Assembly: GCA_028345295.1 (NCBI GenBank)
Contig: JAOMDA010000002.1
Coordinates: forward strand, 85,329-149,328
Source of the DNA: Candidatus Nitrosopelagicus sp.
GTDB lineage: Archaea; Thermoproteota; Nitrososphaeria; Nitrososphaerales; Nitrosopumilaceae
Reading direction: 5' to 3'
DNA length: 64,000 bases
Part shown: positions 34,416-43,706 of the stretch, one piece after another
Numbering within the stretch: the stretch's first letter is position 1
Layout of the letters: every line of letters begins with the position of its first letter
Notes under the pieces: generated by a model
Databases searched by the model: none
The model's input: the letters and a program-made list of their open reading frames with translations, nothing else
What the model was told of the DNA's origin: nothing
Made by a program: the position numbers and the translations under genes

Positions 34416-35735
34416 ATGGAATCACAAGTTATGTACATAGGATTTGATGATACTGATTCACCTAAGGGTATGTGCACAACATATCTTGCATATAAAATGG
34501 TGAATTCTCTTAAAAAAGAGAAAGTAATATTTCTGGATTTTCCAAATTTGATCAGATTTAATCCAAACATTCCCTGGAAAACACGAGGAAATGGTGCAGT
34601 TGGGTTAACAATTTCAACAGATAATCCTCAAAAAATCAAGCGTATGATAAAAAAACTTGTTAAAACATATTCTGACACAAAAAATGGTGCAAATCCAGGT
34701 TTAGTGTTTTTTGAAAAAAAAGATATACCGAATGATTTTTTTCAGTTTAGTTCAAAAGCTCTTTGGAAGCTAATTCATCGAGCAGATGCAAAAAAATTCA
34801 TTTTAAAACATAATCTTGATTCATTTCATTTGGGAAATGGTCAAGGCTTAGTTGGAGCAATTGGTGTGATTGGTTACAAATTTTTTGATCAAACTTATGA
34901 ATTACTAAGCTATAGAAATAGATCTAAATTTGGAACGAAACGAAAAATTGATCATACAAAAGTTAAAGAAATGCAAGAAAAGACATTTCCACAGACGTTT
35001 AACAATTATGATAAAGAGAAAGGTCGAGTTTTAATCACTCCACATGGACCTGATCCAGTTTTTTATGGAATTAGGGGCGAAGATCCTTCATCATTAATTT
35101 CTGCATCAAAACTCATCAAACCAGAAGAAAGATTACATGGATATTTAATTTTCAAGTCAAATCAGGGAACTGGTGATCATTTAAAAAATAAAATTACACT
35201 TGAAAATTTTGAGCCGTATACCTCTGGTACAATTACTGGAATTGTTTCATCTGTACCTTCTGTAATGAAAGGTGGACATGTATTTTTTTCTATCCGCTCT
35301 GGAAATGATATTTTTAGATGTGCTGTTTACAAACCAACTAAAATTACTAATATTGCAAGAAACTTGATTATTGGTGATCGAATTCAAATTGGTGGCGGTG
35401 TAAGAAAAGCAACAAAAACTTTTCAAAGACTTGTTAACATTGAATTCATTAATGTATTAGAATTAAAAAAGAAGTTTCAATCTATCAATCCTGTATGTAA
35501 AAGATGTCAAAAAAGAATGAAGTCGAAAGGAAAAAACCAGGGTTATCAATGTGTAAAGTGTGGTAGAAAATCAAAGAATAAACAAGTCATTAAACTACCA
35601 CGTTTAATTTCTAAAACATTGTATATTCCAACTGTTTCTGCTCATCGTCATCTTACAAGACCAAGACAACGATTAGGTAATTTTAATCAAAAAAATCAAT
35701 TTTCCAAGAAAATTCAATGGATTAGTGGATTTTAA
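34416..35735 (+). CDS. tiaS: tRNA(Ile2) 2-agmatinylcytidine synthetase TiaS
   Basis: The 439-residue enzyme attaches agmatine to C34 of the CAU-anticodon isoleucine tRNA so that it reads AUA. It has IGFDDTDSPKGMCTTYLA in parts, NPNIPWKTRGNGA, the kinase-like middle, an OB-fold region around 285-345 and a C-terminal zinc ribbon (CKRCQKRM, CVKCGRK). Orthologs begin at M-x-IGxDDTDS, so the ATG at 34431 may be the true start instead of 34416. A CAU-anticodon tRNA, judged to be the initiator rather than tRNA-Ile2, lies six bases downstream on the other strand. Confidence 0.95.
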   Translation: MESQVMYIGFDDTDSPKGMCTTYLAYKMVNSLKKEKVIFLDFPNLIRFNPNIPWKTRGNGAVGLTISTDNPQKIKRMIKKLVKTYSDTKNGANPGLVFFEKKDIPNDFFQFSSKALWKLIHRADAKKFILKHNLDSFHLGNGQGLVGAIGVIGYKFFDQTYELLSYRNRSKFGTKRKIDHTKVKEMQEKTFPQTFNNYDKEKGRVLITPHGPDPVFYGIRGEDPSSLISASKLIKPEERLHGYLIFKSNQGTGDHLKNKITLENFEPYTSGTITGIVSSVPSVMKGGHVFFSIRSGNDIFRCAVYKPTKITNIARNLIIGDRIQIGGGVRKATKTFQRLVNIEFINVLELKKKFQSINPVCKRCQKRMKSKGKNQGYQCVKCGRKSKNKQVIKLPRLISKTLYIPTVSAHRHLTRPRQRLGNFNQKNQFSKKIQWISGF

Positions 35736-35741
35736 CCTAAG

Positions 35742-35816
35742 TAGCGGGGAGTAGATTTGAACTACTGATTTTCGGGTTATGAGCCCGACGGGATGACCTG
35801 ACTTCCCCACCCCGCT
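35742..35816 (-). tRNA. Initiator tRNA-Met (anticodon CAU)
   Basis: The minus strand folds with acceptor AGCGGGG/CCCCGCU, D stem GGGA/UCCC, anticodon stem UCGGG/CCCGA around CUCAUAA, and T arm AGUAG/CUACU. The A1:U72 pair and the three G:C pairs flanking the anticodon loop are the archaeal initiator signs, so it is not elongator Met or Ile2. CCA is not encoded and no intron is seen. Confidence 0.92.
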
Positions 35817-35893
35817 GACAAAAATCGTATCATGCTGTATATACGCTTTTCAAATGCACAAATTAATAATAATATTCAATTAGATTTTTGATT

Positions 35894-36994
35894 ATGAATA
35901 AAAAAATTAGAATTGCTGGGATTATTGCTGCATTATTAGTATCTGTGATAATCTTAACATCTCCTTCAAGTCCTCCTCCAATTCCAGAACCACCTCAAAA
36001 TAATACAAAAAATCAATTTGTTGAAATTTTAGCTACAAATCTTGAAAAACCTTGGGCAATTGATTTGGCAGATGAAAGAATATTCATTAGTGAAAAAGGG
36101 GGAACTATTCGAGTTATTGATTCTGGAGAATTATTAGAACGACCATTAGTAACATTGAGAACTGCTGATGTATTTGATGGTGGGCTATTAGGAATTACAC
36201 TGCATCCAGATTTTGCACAAAATCATATTCTATATGCATATTACACATACAATGAACAAGGAGAGTTATGGAATAAAGTAATTCAAATTAAAGAATCTAA
36301 TAATAAAATTGTAGAAGCAAAAACTATACTTGATAAAATTCCTGGATCATCATTTAGTAATGGGGGAATAATCAAATTTGGTCCAGACTTGAAACTTTAC
36401 ATTGGTACAGGTGTAGTTTCTGATTTTACACATGAATCACAGAATCTAGAATCATTAGAAGGAAAAATTTTAAGATTAAATGATGATGGTTCTGTTCCTG
36501 ATGATAATCCATTCGAAGACTCACTAGTTTATTCATATGGACATAGGAATCCAAAGGGTATGACATGGGATTCATCAGAAAATTTTTATGTTACTGAGCT
36601 TGGTCCAACAAAAAATGATGAAATTAATTTAATTGTTGCAGGAAAAAATTATGGTTGGCCTGATGTTGAGTGTTATGGAACTAACGTAGAATTTGTAAAT
36701 CCTATAAAATGTTTTGATCCAAGCTTAGAACCAGGAGGAATAATTTTCTATTCTGGTGACAAATTAGGTTTAGAAAATTATATGATTTTAGCTTCCCAGA
36801 AAGCATCAAATCTTTACAAAGTAGAAGTGAATGATAATGGTGTGAGCTTGGAAGGTAGTATTTTAAGCGGTGTAGGAAGAATACGTGATGTCGCTCAAGG
36901 TCCTGAGGGCTATTTGTATGTGATTACATCAAATACAGATGGAAAAGCATTTCCAAGTGATGATGATGATAAATTATTGAGGATAATGAAATAA
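35894..36994 (+). CDS. Membrane-anchored sugar dehydrogenase (PQQ-type/Yli fold)
   Basis: The protein begins with a basic stretch and a hydrophobic helix (about 6-22, AGIIAALLVSVIILT in part) followed by a Pro-rich linker (SSPPPIPEPPQ), placing the rest outside the cell. The domain from about 40 is a beta-propeller with LEKPWAIDLADERIFISEKGG read in parts, GGLLGITLHPDF, SYGHRNPKGMTWD and a closing DDDDKLLRI, as in soluble glucose/aldose-sugar dehydrogenases. I take the ATG at 35894 over a TTG two codons earlier. It would oxidise an external sugar or act on surface glycans; PQQ synthesis genes are not visible. HMG-CoA reductase follows after one base. Confidence 0.85.
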   Translation: MNKKIRIAGIIAALLVSVIILTSPSSPPPIPEPPQNNTKNQFVEILATNLEKPWAIDLADERIFISEKGGTIRVIDSGELLERPLVTLRTADVFDGGLLGITLHPDFAQNHILYAYYTYNEQGELWNKVIQIKESNNKIVEAKTILDKIPGSSFSNGGIIKFGPDLKLYIGTGVVSDFTHESQNLESLEGKILRLNDDGSVPDDNPFEDSLVYSYGHRNPKGMTWDSSENFYVTELGPTKNDEINLIVAGKNYGWPDVECYGTNVEFVNPIKCFDPSLEPGGIIFYSGDKLGLENYMILASQKASNLYKVEVNDNGVSLEGSILSGVGRIRDVAQGPEGYLYVITSNTDGKAFPSDDDDKLLRIMK

Positions 36995-36995
36995 T

Positions 36996-38147
36996 ATGGC
37001 AGAATCATCAATACCAAAATTCTTTGAAAAAAATCTGAAAGAGAGATTATCTATTGTAGGAGAATTTGCAAATTTAACAAATGAGGAAATTAAGATTTTA
37101 GAATCTGCAACTGGTGGAATTGATTTTTCACAAGCAGATAAAATGATTGAAAATGCAATTGGTACATTTTCACTACCAATTGGGATTGCTACTAATTTTA
37201 GAATTAATGAAAAAGACTATCTTATTCCTATGGTTATTGAAGAACCATCAGTAATTGCTGCATCATCAAAAGCTGCAAAAATTGCAAGAGTTAATGGTGG
37301 ATTTACAGCAACAGCAGATGGTAATTTCAGTATAGGTCAGATTCAGGTTGTTAATGTTGATGTCCAGGAAACAATTCCCAAAATTATCGCATCGTCATCT
37401 GAAATTATTGAACTGGCAAATTCAAAAAGTGAAACATTATCAAAACTTGGTAAAGGTGTAAAAGAGATTATCTGTAAGGAGGTAAAAACCGACTCTAATT
37501 CAATGCTAATTGTTGAATTAATAATTGATGTAGGGGATGCAATGGGTGCTAATGTTACAAATACAATGTGTGAAGCAGTTGCTCCACTAATTGAAAAATT
37601 AAGTAGTGGGAGAACTTTGTTACGAATACTTTCAAATTATTCAATAAAAAGAATGGTTACAGCATCTGCAGTTTTTGACAAAGATAATGTTGGCGGTGAA
37701 AAAGTGGTCGATGATATGATTTCTGCATTTCAATTTGCAAATAATGATACGTTTAGAGCTGTAACACATAACAAAGGAGTAATGAATGGAACAATCTCAG
37801 TTGCAAACGCTACTGGTCAAGATAGCAGAGCAATAGAGGCTGCAGCGCATGCATATGCTGCAAAAAGTGGAATGTACAGATCATTAACTGAATGGACAAA
37901 AGATGATAGTGGAAATCTGCTTGGAAAATTTGAACTTCCTTTGTCTGTAGGCATAGTAGGTGGTGTCATAAATGATCATCCTATAGCAAAAATTTCGAAA
38001 AAAATCTTAGGCGTGAATTCTGCACAGGAGTTGGCTTGCATAATGGCCTCTGTTGGACTTGCTCAAAATTTTGCTGCAATGAGAGCACTTGTAACTGAAG
38101 GTATACAAAAAGGACATATGAAACTCCACGCACGAAAACAGGATTGA
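36996..38147 (+). CDS. mvaA: HMG-CoA reductase, class II (degradative-type)
   Basis: The 383-residue enzyme shows the class II signature ENAIGTFSLPIGIATNF rather than the class I ENVIGxxPVPxG form. Other residues are EEPSVIAASS with the catalytic Glu, HNKGVMNG with Lys, GQDSRAIEAAAHA with Asp, DVGDAMGANVTNTMCEA, and a C-terminal His in GHMKLHARK. In this organism it most likely makes mevalonate for isoprenoid lipids. Class II reductases in archaea (for example Archaeoglobales and Thermoplasmatales) are attributed to transfer from bacteria, which may apply here. It starts one base after the sugar dehydrogenase gene, an unexpected partner. Confidence 0.93.
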   Translation: MAESSIPKFFEKNLKERLSIVGEFANLTNEEIKILESATGGIDFSQADKMIENAIGTFSLPIGIATNFRINEKDYLIPMVIEEPSVIAASSKAAKIARVNGGFTATADGNFSIGQIQVVNVDVQETIPKIIASSSEIIELANSKSETLSKLGKGVKEIICKEVKTDSNSMLIVELIIDVGDAMGANVTNTMCEAVAPLIEKLSSGRTLLRILSNYSIKRMVTASAVFDKDNVGGEKVVDDMISAFQFANNDTFRAVTHNKGVMNGTISVANATGQDSRAIEAAAHAYAAKSGMYRSLTEWTKDDSGNLLGKFELPLSVGIVGGVINDHPIAKISKKILGVNSAQELACIMASVGLAQNFAAMRALVTEGIQKGHMKLHARKQD

Positions 38148-38165
38148 AAATTATTAACAAATTCA

Positions 38166-38184
38166 GTTTATATAACCTAGGTGA
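38166..38184 (+). promoter_or_regulatory. Promoter elements of the histidine operon
   Basis: A TATA-like gtttatataacc (38166-38177) and an SD-like aggtga (38179-38184) precede the ATG of hisG at 38188. The TATA box is closer than the usual 25 bases, so the exact transcript start is uncertain. Confidence 0.4.
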
Positions 38185-38187
38185 ACC

Positions 38188-39174
38188 ATGATAAAAATTG
38201 CATCAGTAAAATTCGCTATTCCTAAAGGAAGTCTTGAAGAAGCTACATTCAAGCTACTCGAAAATTCATGGACAAAAGTTAACAGAAAAAGTAGAACTTA
38301 TCGGGTATACCTAGATGATTCTGAAATCAAAGTAAAGATGTTAAGACCACAAGAAATTCCTAATCTTGTCTCTGATGGTCTTTATGATGTTGGTATAACT
38401 GGCAAGGACTGGATTAATGAAACAAAGTCAGACGTTGAGCCATTAGTAGACCTGGAATATGGAAAGATTAAACTAGTCATAGCCATGCCGGACAATTACA
38501 GATACAAATCATTAGATGATATGATACTGGACTATTCTAAAAAGAAGAAAGTTCTTCGAATATCCTCAGAATATCTGACAAATGCTTCAAAATTCATCAA
38601 GAGTTGTAAGAGTTACAAAAAGCGGTATGGATCAAAGGACCCTATGATTGTTACACCATGGATGCGTGTTGGAACCAACAAAAATGTCCAAATTCACTTG
38701 TCATTTGGTGCAACAGAGGCAAAACCACCAGATGATGTAGATGCCATAATGGATGTTACAGAAACTGGAACCACTCTACAGCAAAACGGACTCAAGATTA
38801 CTGATGTTGTGATGGAGTCTAGTGCACACCTCATTGCCAATAAAAAATCATTGAAGGATAAGAAAAAACGTGAAAAGATTTTCGATATTGTCACTCTAAT
38901 GAAAGGTGCTGTACAAGGAAGAAAGTACTTGCACTTATACATGAACATTAGAAAGACAAATTTGAAAAAATTACTAAATGATATTCCGTCACTGAAAAAA
39001 CCAACAGTTAGTCCTCTAAGTGAGGAAGGTTGGTATGGCGTAAACACTGTAATTCTCAAATCAGATTTCCACAAATTAATTCCAAAATTACGAAAGATCG
39101 CACAGGGATTAGTGGTACATGAACCAAGACAGATTCTTGAACTTGAGGAGATAAAGCGTGACGAAGAGAATTGA
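38188..39174 (+). CDS. hisG: ATP phosphoribosyltransferase, long form
   Basis: The 328-residue enzyme starts histidine synthesis by joining ATP and PRPP. It has FAIPKGSLEE near the N-terminus, GLYDVGITGKDWI, and the PRPP site VDAIMDVTETGTTLQQNGL read in parts. A C-terminal regulatory domain (about 230-328) makes it the long HisG form, which needs no HisZ and is inhibited by histidine. It heads an eight-gene operon, and its TGA overlaps the TTG start of hisD. Confidence 0.96.
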   Translation: MIKIASVKFAIPKGSLEEATFKLLENSWTKVNRKSRTYRVYLDDSEIKVKMLRPQEIPNLVSDGLYDVGITGKDWINETKSDVEPLVDLEYGKIKLVIAMPDNYRYKSLDDMILDYSKKKKVLRISSEYLTNASKFIKSCKSYKKRYGSKDPMIVTPWMRVGTNKNVQIHLSFGATEAKPPDDVDAIMDVTETGTTLQQNGLKITDVVMESSAHLIANKKSLKDKKKREKIFDIVTLMKGAVQGRKYLHLYMNIRKTNLKKLLNDIPSLKKPTVSPLSEEGWYGVNTVILKSDFHKLIPKLRKIAQGLVVHEPRQILELEEIKRDEEN

Positions 39175-40451
39175 TCAAGATATTACAGGTTCGTAACGTC
39201 GACAGTTTCGTAGAATCTAGGCGTCAGAAAACCTCCGTAAAAGATAGGAAAATTGTTCAATCAATACTTGATGACGTTAGAAATAATGGAGATGTGGCTG
39301 TTAAGAAATACGAACAGAAATTCAATGGAAGAAAGACAACATCACTACGTGTAAGTGAGAAAGAGATCAAGGAAGCAAAATTAGGTTACCGTGAAGGAGG
39401 CTCCAGTATAGAGCTTGCAAGTATTTTACTGAATATTGTTCAACTCAGAATTAGGGAAAAATTAGATAAAATTACAGTACAAACACCAGCTTGGGCAGCA
39501 AAACAGATTCAGTTATCGTATATTCCAATTCCTAGCGTAGGCTGTTACATTCCTGGAGGTAAGGCAAGGTATCCAAGTTCTGCTATAATGTCTATTAAGA
39601 CAGCTTCTTTAGCTGGTGTTAAGAGGATTGTTGCTGTTTCACCACCTGGTCTTGATGGAAAAATTGATCCAATGACAATTAGAGTTGCAAAAGATTGTGG
39701 TGTAACAGAGATTTACAAAGTTGGAGGTGCACAAGCAATAGGTGCCTTGGCATATGGTACAAAATCAATACCTAAAGTTGATAAAATTGTTGGGCCTGGT
39801 GGAAAATTTGTCAGTATTGCAAAAGCAATTGTCAGTGAACAAACATCAATTGATATGATTGCAGGACCAACAGAGCTTGGAATTCTAGCAGATACAACTG
39901 CAGATCCTGAACTGGTTGCACTGGATCTTATTTCACAGGCAGAACACAGTAATGATACAATGTGTTTTGTCATTACAACATCAAAGACTATGGCAAAACA
40001 AATTCAAAAATCACTTGAAAAATTAATTCCAGATGTAGAGAGAAGTGCAATTGTGAAACAAAGTATTTCAAAAAATGGATTCATTGCAGTATGCAGAAAT
40101 CAAAATGAAATGATTGATTTGGCAAACAAGATTGCACCAGAACACATGGAATTGATGGTGAAGAATGCCAAAAGACTCTCAAAAAAGATTACTGGTCCAG
40201 GTCTAGTTCTGATTGGAAATAATACACCATCATCGGCAAGTGACTATCTTCTAGGCACAAATCACATACTTCCAACCAATGGATTTGGCAGAACTAGAGG
40301 TGGATTATCAGTATTAGATTTTCTGAAATTACAGGTTGTAGCTGAGGCTAAAAAATCATACCTCGATAGGATATCAGATGATCTAAAGACACTAACAGAT
40401 GCTGAAGGTTTACCAAATCACTACAAGGCAGTAGAGAGGAGACTAAAATGA
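39171..40451 (+). CDS. hisD: Histidinol dehydrogenase
   Basis: The 426-residue enzyme oxidises histidinol to histidine in two NAD-dependent steps. Visible are PSVGCYIPGGKARYPSSAIM read in parts, VGGAQAIGALAYGT, VGPGGKFVSIAK, AGPTELGILAD, the zinc-site QAEHSNDT and a final DYLLGTNHILPT. The start is a TTG at 39171 inside the hisG stop. It is coupled to hisC by an ATGA overlap. Confidence 0.96.
   Translation: MIKILQVRNVDSFVESRRQKTSVKDRKIVQSILDDVRNNGDVAVKKYEQKFNGRKTTSLRVSEKEIKEAKLGYREGGSSIELASILLNIVQLRIREKLDKITVQTPAWAAKQIQLSYIPIPSVGCYIPGGKARYPSSAIMSIKTASLAGVKRIVAVSPPGLDGKIDPMTIRVAKDCGVTEIYKVGGAQAIGALAYGTKSIPKVDKIVGPGGKFVSIAKAIVSEQTSIDMIAGPTELGILADTTADPELVALDLISQAEHSNDTMCFVITTSKTMAKQIQKSLEKLIPDVERSAIVKQSISKNGFIAVCRNQNEMIDLANKIAPEHMELMVKNAKRLSKKITGPGLVLIGNNTPSSASDYLLGTNHILPTNGFGRTRGGLSVLDFLKLQVVAEAKKSYLDRISDDLKTLTDAEGLPNHYKAVERRLK
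40436..40441 (+). promoter_or_regulatory. SD site of hisC inside hisD
   Basis: A gaggag lies six bases before the ATG at 40448. It shows that internal genes of this operon use SD-led initiation although first genes look leaderless. Confidence 0.5.
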
Positions 40452-41515
40452 ACCGTACATTTGAAAAAAAATTAAGTGAACTGTCAAAACTAAAGGGATA
40501 TCAAAAACCGGAAAAAGCTTCAGATGCAATAAAACTTGATTCAAATGAAAACTTTGCAATCAAAAAAGAATTCCAGACAGAACTAATACGTGAGGCACAG
40601 AAACGCTGTGATGTAAGACAGTATCCATTAGGCGACGTTGAAAACCTCATTTCAGAACTTGCAAAGTATCTCAAGGTTCCTGCTAACATGATTGGAGTTG
40701 GAAATGGCTCAGATCAGATTCTTGATTTAATGTTAGTAAACTTGTGTTCCAAAAAAACTAAAATTCTAACATCTGATCCAACTTTTGGATTTTTTGAGGA
40801 AAGATGCAAACTTTATTCAATTCCAACGATTAAAATTCCATTTTCTGAAAAAATGAATCTAAACATAGACGATTTCATAAAAAAATCCAAATCTGCAGAT
40901 ATAATTTACTTGGATTCCCCAAATAACCCTACAGGATTCCAATTCACAAGAAACGAACTAAAGAAGCTGATCAAATCATTCAAGGGACCAATAATAATTG
41001 ATGAGGCATATGTAGAATTTGCAGATTCATCAGTAGTTAGCCTTGTCAAACAATTTGATAATCTAATTGTAGTACGCACACTCTCCAAAGCATTTGGATT
41101 AGCTGGTCTAAGGTTAGGATACTTTGCAGCAAACAAGAAAATCACTGATATTTTTACAAAAATAATACAATACCCATATCCACTTAACACATTAGCAATA
41201 CAATGCGGAATTTTAGCTCTACAAAAATCAAATAAAATATCTTCAGTTTTTTCATTAATCAAAAATGAACGAAAGAAAATCATACAGAATCTAAGAAAAA
41301 GCAATGCATTTGAGGTGTTTGATTCAAATGCTAATTTTGTACTCTTTGATGCAAAAGGAGCAGATAGTAGAGTGTACAATGCACTAATTGAACAAGGAAT
41401 TTCTATTCGAAAACTTGGAAAACTAGGCATGCACAAAGGCTGTTTAAGAGTAACTGTAGGAACTCCAGAAATGAATTCTAAATTCTTGTTGGCAATACGT
41501 GATCTCTTAGAATGA
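40448..41515 (+). CDS. hisC: Histidinol-phosphate aminotransferase
   Basis: The 355-residue class I/II PLP enzyme has LDSNENF at the start, GNGSDQILDLM, SPNNPTG, IIIDEAYVEFA and the PLP lysine in RTLSKAFGLAG (Lys214), then GCLRVTVGT with the substrate-binding arginine. It makes histidinol phosphate. Start and stop overlap its neighbours by four bases (ATGA) on both sides, pointing to translational coupling with hisD and the HAD gene. Confidence 0.96.
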   Translation: MNRTFEKKLSELSKLKGYQKPEKASDAIKLDSNENFAIKKEFQTELIREAQKRCDVRQYPLGDVENLISELAKYLKVPANMIGVGNGSDQILDLMLVNLCSKKTKILTSDPTFGFFEERCKLYSIPTIKIPFSEKMNLNIDDFIKKSKSADIIYLDSPNNPTGFQFTRNELKKLIKSFKGPIIIDEAYVEFADSSVVSLVKQFDNLIVVRTLSKAFGLAGLRLGYFAANKKITDIFTKIIQYPYPLNTLAIQCGILALQKSNKISSVFSLIKNERKKIIQNLRKSNAFEVFDSNANFVLFDAKGADSRVYNALIEQGISIRKLGKLGMHKGCLRVTVGTPEMNSKFLLAIRDLLE

Positions 41516-42489
41516 CCATGAATGATAATTCAAGCAATATGCTTGTCTCAGATTCAATTGTTGATGATGTAAGTGATGTTGATGCAATAATTTTTGATTG
41601 TGATGGTGTTCTTGTAGATATTACAGAGTCATATGATACTGCAATAAACGAAACTGTTTCGTATATCTTAAAAGATACTCTAGGCATTCAAGCTGACACC
41701 ATTGTGACACCAGAAATTCTTTATGGTTTTAAATCAAAGGGAGGATTTAATGATGAAGTTGCAGTTTGTTATGCAGTTATACTTAGTTCATTTGCAGCAA
41801 AAGAATTAGAAAAATCATTTACAGAAATAATTAAAGATGTAATTGATAATTCTGATGAGACAGGAATACTTTCTGTAGATAATTTTCTAGAAAGCATTAA
41901 TGTAAAGATCACAAGTATCAAGAAGAAATTAAATTATTTTGGTTCACATGAAACAAGTTATATCTATACAATATTTGATCAGGTTTTTTATGGAGCAGCA
42001 TTATATGAGAAAATTTACAGTAAACCTGCAACATTATCAACTAATGGTTTAATAGAAAAAGACAAGGTTCTAATCAATTCTGAATTAATTTCCAGTTTAG
42101 AAAAAAAGTTTGGAAATAAAATTGCAGTAGTTACTGGTAGGGGAAAGTTTGCATTTTCTTATTCATTAAAAGACTTCTTAGATAATTTTGATATATCAAA
42201 TTCTATATTTCTAGAAGATGAATCAAAAGAACTTGCAAAACCAAACGTTGAACCACTTCTAAAATCAATTAGAGGTCTAGATTCAAAACATTGTATCTAT
42301 GTAGGTGATTCAATGGAAGATATGTTGATGGCAAATAAGGCTACAGAAATGGGCTTCAAAACCACTTTTTGTGGAATTTATGGAACAAGTAAAAAACCTG
42401 AAATTAAACTTGAGATGTTCAAAAATAACAATGTGCCTATAATTTTAGATTCAATTTCACAGATTCCGAAGGTATTAAATCTGGTTTAA
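41512..42489 (+). CDS. HAD-family phosphatase, candidate histidinol-phosphatase
   Basis: The 325-residue protein has HAD motif I IIFDCDGVLVD (Asp29 nucleophile, Asp31), motif II VVTGRG near 200, a motif III lysine in LAKPN, and motif IV YVGDSMEDM near 262. A helical cap of about 150 residues lies between I and II, and there is an N-terminal 20-residue acidic lead. It sits between hisC (which makes histidinol phosphate) and hisB, overlapping hisC by four bases. No HisN, PHP-type HisK or bifunctional HisB phosphatase domain is present in the operon. Position makes it the best candidate for dephosphorylating histidinol phosphate; the specific function is inference. Confidence 0.8.
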   Translation: MTMNDNSSNMLVSDSIVDDVSDVDAIIFDCDGVLVDITESYDTAINETVSYILKDTLGIQADTIVTPEILYGFKSKGGFNDEVAVCYAVILSSFAAKELEKSFTEIIKDVIDNSDETGILSVDNFLESINVKITSIKKKLNYFGSHETSYIYTIFDQVFYGAALYEKIYSKPATLSTNGLIEKDKVLINSELISSLEKKFGNKIAVVTGRGKFAFSYSLKDFLDNFDISNSIFLEDESKELAKPNVEPLLKSIRGLDSKHCIYVGDSMEDMLMANKATEMGFKTTFCGIYGTSKKPEIKLEMFKNNNVPIILDSISQIPKVLNLV

Positions 42490-42513
42490 TTACATATCAA
42501 ACTCGGTGTTTTC

Positions 42514-43101
42514 ATGAAATCAAGAAAATCAAATCTAAAAAGAGAAACCAAAGAAACTAGCGTAACAGTAAATCTGAATCTAGATGGTACTGGAAAAACT
42601 TCAATTAACACTGGAATTAGCTTTCTAGATCACCTAATCACATCTTTTGGCAAACACTCCATGATGGATCTTTCAGTTAAGGCCAAATCCAAGGATGGTA
42701 TTGAACACCACTTGATTGAGGACACTGCTATAACAATTGGCTCTGCAGTAGACAAAGCGTTAGGAACAAGAACAGGAATTACAAGATTTAGCTATGCATC
42801 TGTTCCCATGGATGAATCCCTTGCAGAAGCATCAATTGACTTGGTAAAACGACCATTCAGCAAGATATCTCTCTCTATGAAAAGGAGCAAAATTGAAGGA
42901 ATGTCTAAAGAAGACATAGACCACTTCTTTCAATCACTATCACAGAATTTGAATTGTTGTATCCACGTTACTGTAAAGTATGGAGAAAATGATCACCACA
43001 AAATTGAGGCTGCAATTAAATCAATGGCAGTGGGACTAAGAAATGCTTCTTCAAAAGATTCAAAACAAAAAGGAATTCCAAGTACCAAAGGCGCTATGTA
43101 A
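42514..43101 (+). CDS. hisB: Imidazoleglycerol-phosphate dehydratase
   Basis: The 195-residue monofunctional enzyme shows the two half-repeats with manganese-binding histidines: [20 protein letters not shown] read in parts, [13 protein letters not shown], and later [10 protein letters not shown] and [14 protein letters not shown]. No phosphatase domain is fused. It follows the HAD gene by 24 bases and overlaps hisH by one base. Confidence 0.96.
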   Translation: MKSRKSNLKRETKETSVTVNLNLDGTGKTSINTGISFLDHLITSFGKHSMMDLSVKAKSKDGIEHHLIEDTAITIGSAVDKALGTRTGITRFSYASVPMDESLAEASIDLVKRPFSKISLSMKRSKIEGMSKEDIDHFFQSLSQNLNCCIHVTVKYGENDHHKIEAAIKSMAVGLRNASSKDSKQKGIPSTKGAM

Positions 43102-43706
43102 TGGTTAGTGTTGCAATATTTGATTATGGTGCAGGAAACATCTTTAGTCTAAAGACTTCACTTGAAAAAAATGGAGCAACTGTAGACGTAATTACAAGTT
43201 TTGATCAAGCAAAAGATTTTGCTGGAATATTATTACCAGGGGTTGGAAATTTTGATCCAGCTATACGTAGTATACGAGATTATTCTGCAACACAATTCAA
43301 AGATTTTGTACAAGATAAGATACCAGTTTTAGGAATATGTCTTGGAATGGAGATGTTTTTTGCAAAAAGCGAAGAAGGAAAAGAAAGAGGTCTTGATGTT
43401 CTAAATGGTGAGGTCGTATTATTACCAAAAGAAATGAAGATTCCTCATATGGGATGGAATAGTTTGCAGATAAAAAAACAAAGTAAAATTCTAGATGGTG
43501 TTGATAATGGCTCTTGGGTATATTTTGTTCATTCATACAGAGCAAAACCATTGGATGAACAAATTGTTATTGCAGATGCAGACTATGGAATTAGTGTACC
43601 CGCCGTAGTTGAAAAAGGAATTTACTTTGGAACACAATTTCATCCTGAAAAATCTGGAAAAGTTGGATCATTAATGATAAGAAATTTTCTCAGAGAGTGC
43701 AAATAA
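43101..43706 (+). CDS. hisH: Imidazole glycerol phosphate synthase, glutaminase subunit
   Basis: The 201-residue class I amidotransferase has VLGICLGMEMF with the nucleophile Cys80, GMEMFF and QFHPEKSG with the catalytic His and Glu. It supplies ammonia to HisF. The oxyanion-hole PGVGN motif is seen at 46-50. Its TAA overlaps the ATG of hisA by one base. Confidence 0.96.
   Translation: MVSVAIFDYGAGNIFSLKTSLEKNGATVDVITSFDQAKDFAGILLPGVGNFDPAIRSIRDYSATQFKDFVQDKIPVLGICLGMEMFFAKSEEGKERGLDVLNGEVVLLPKEMKIPHMGWNSLQIKKQSKILDGVDNGSWVYFVHSYRAKPLDEQIVIADADYGISVPAVVEKGIYFGTQFHPEKSGKVGSLMIRNFLRECK

Noticed and set aside
35742..35816. CAU tRNA next to tiaS as tRNA-Ile2, the TiaS substrate
   Set aside because: The A1:U72 pair and three consecutive G:C pairs beside the anticodon loop identify an initiator tRNA-Met.
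40906..41436. 176-codon minus-strand frame inside hisC
   Set aside because: hisC is intact with all PLP-enzyme motifs, and the antisense frame has shadow-like Ser/Leu/Phe-rich composition.
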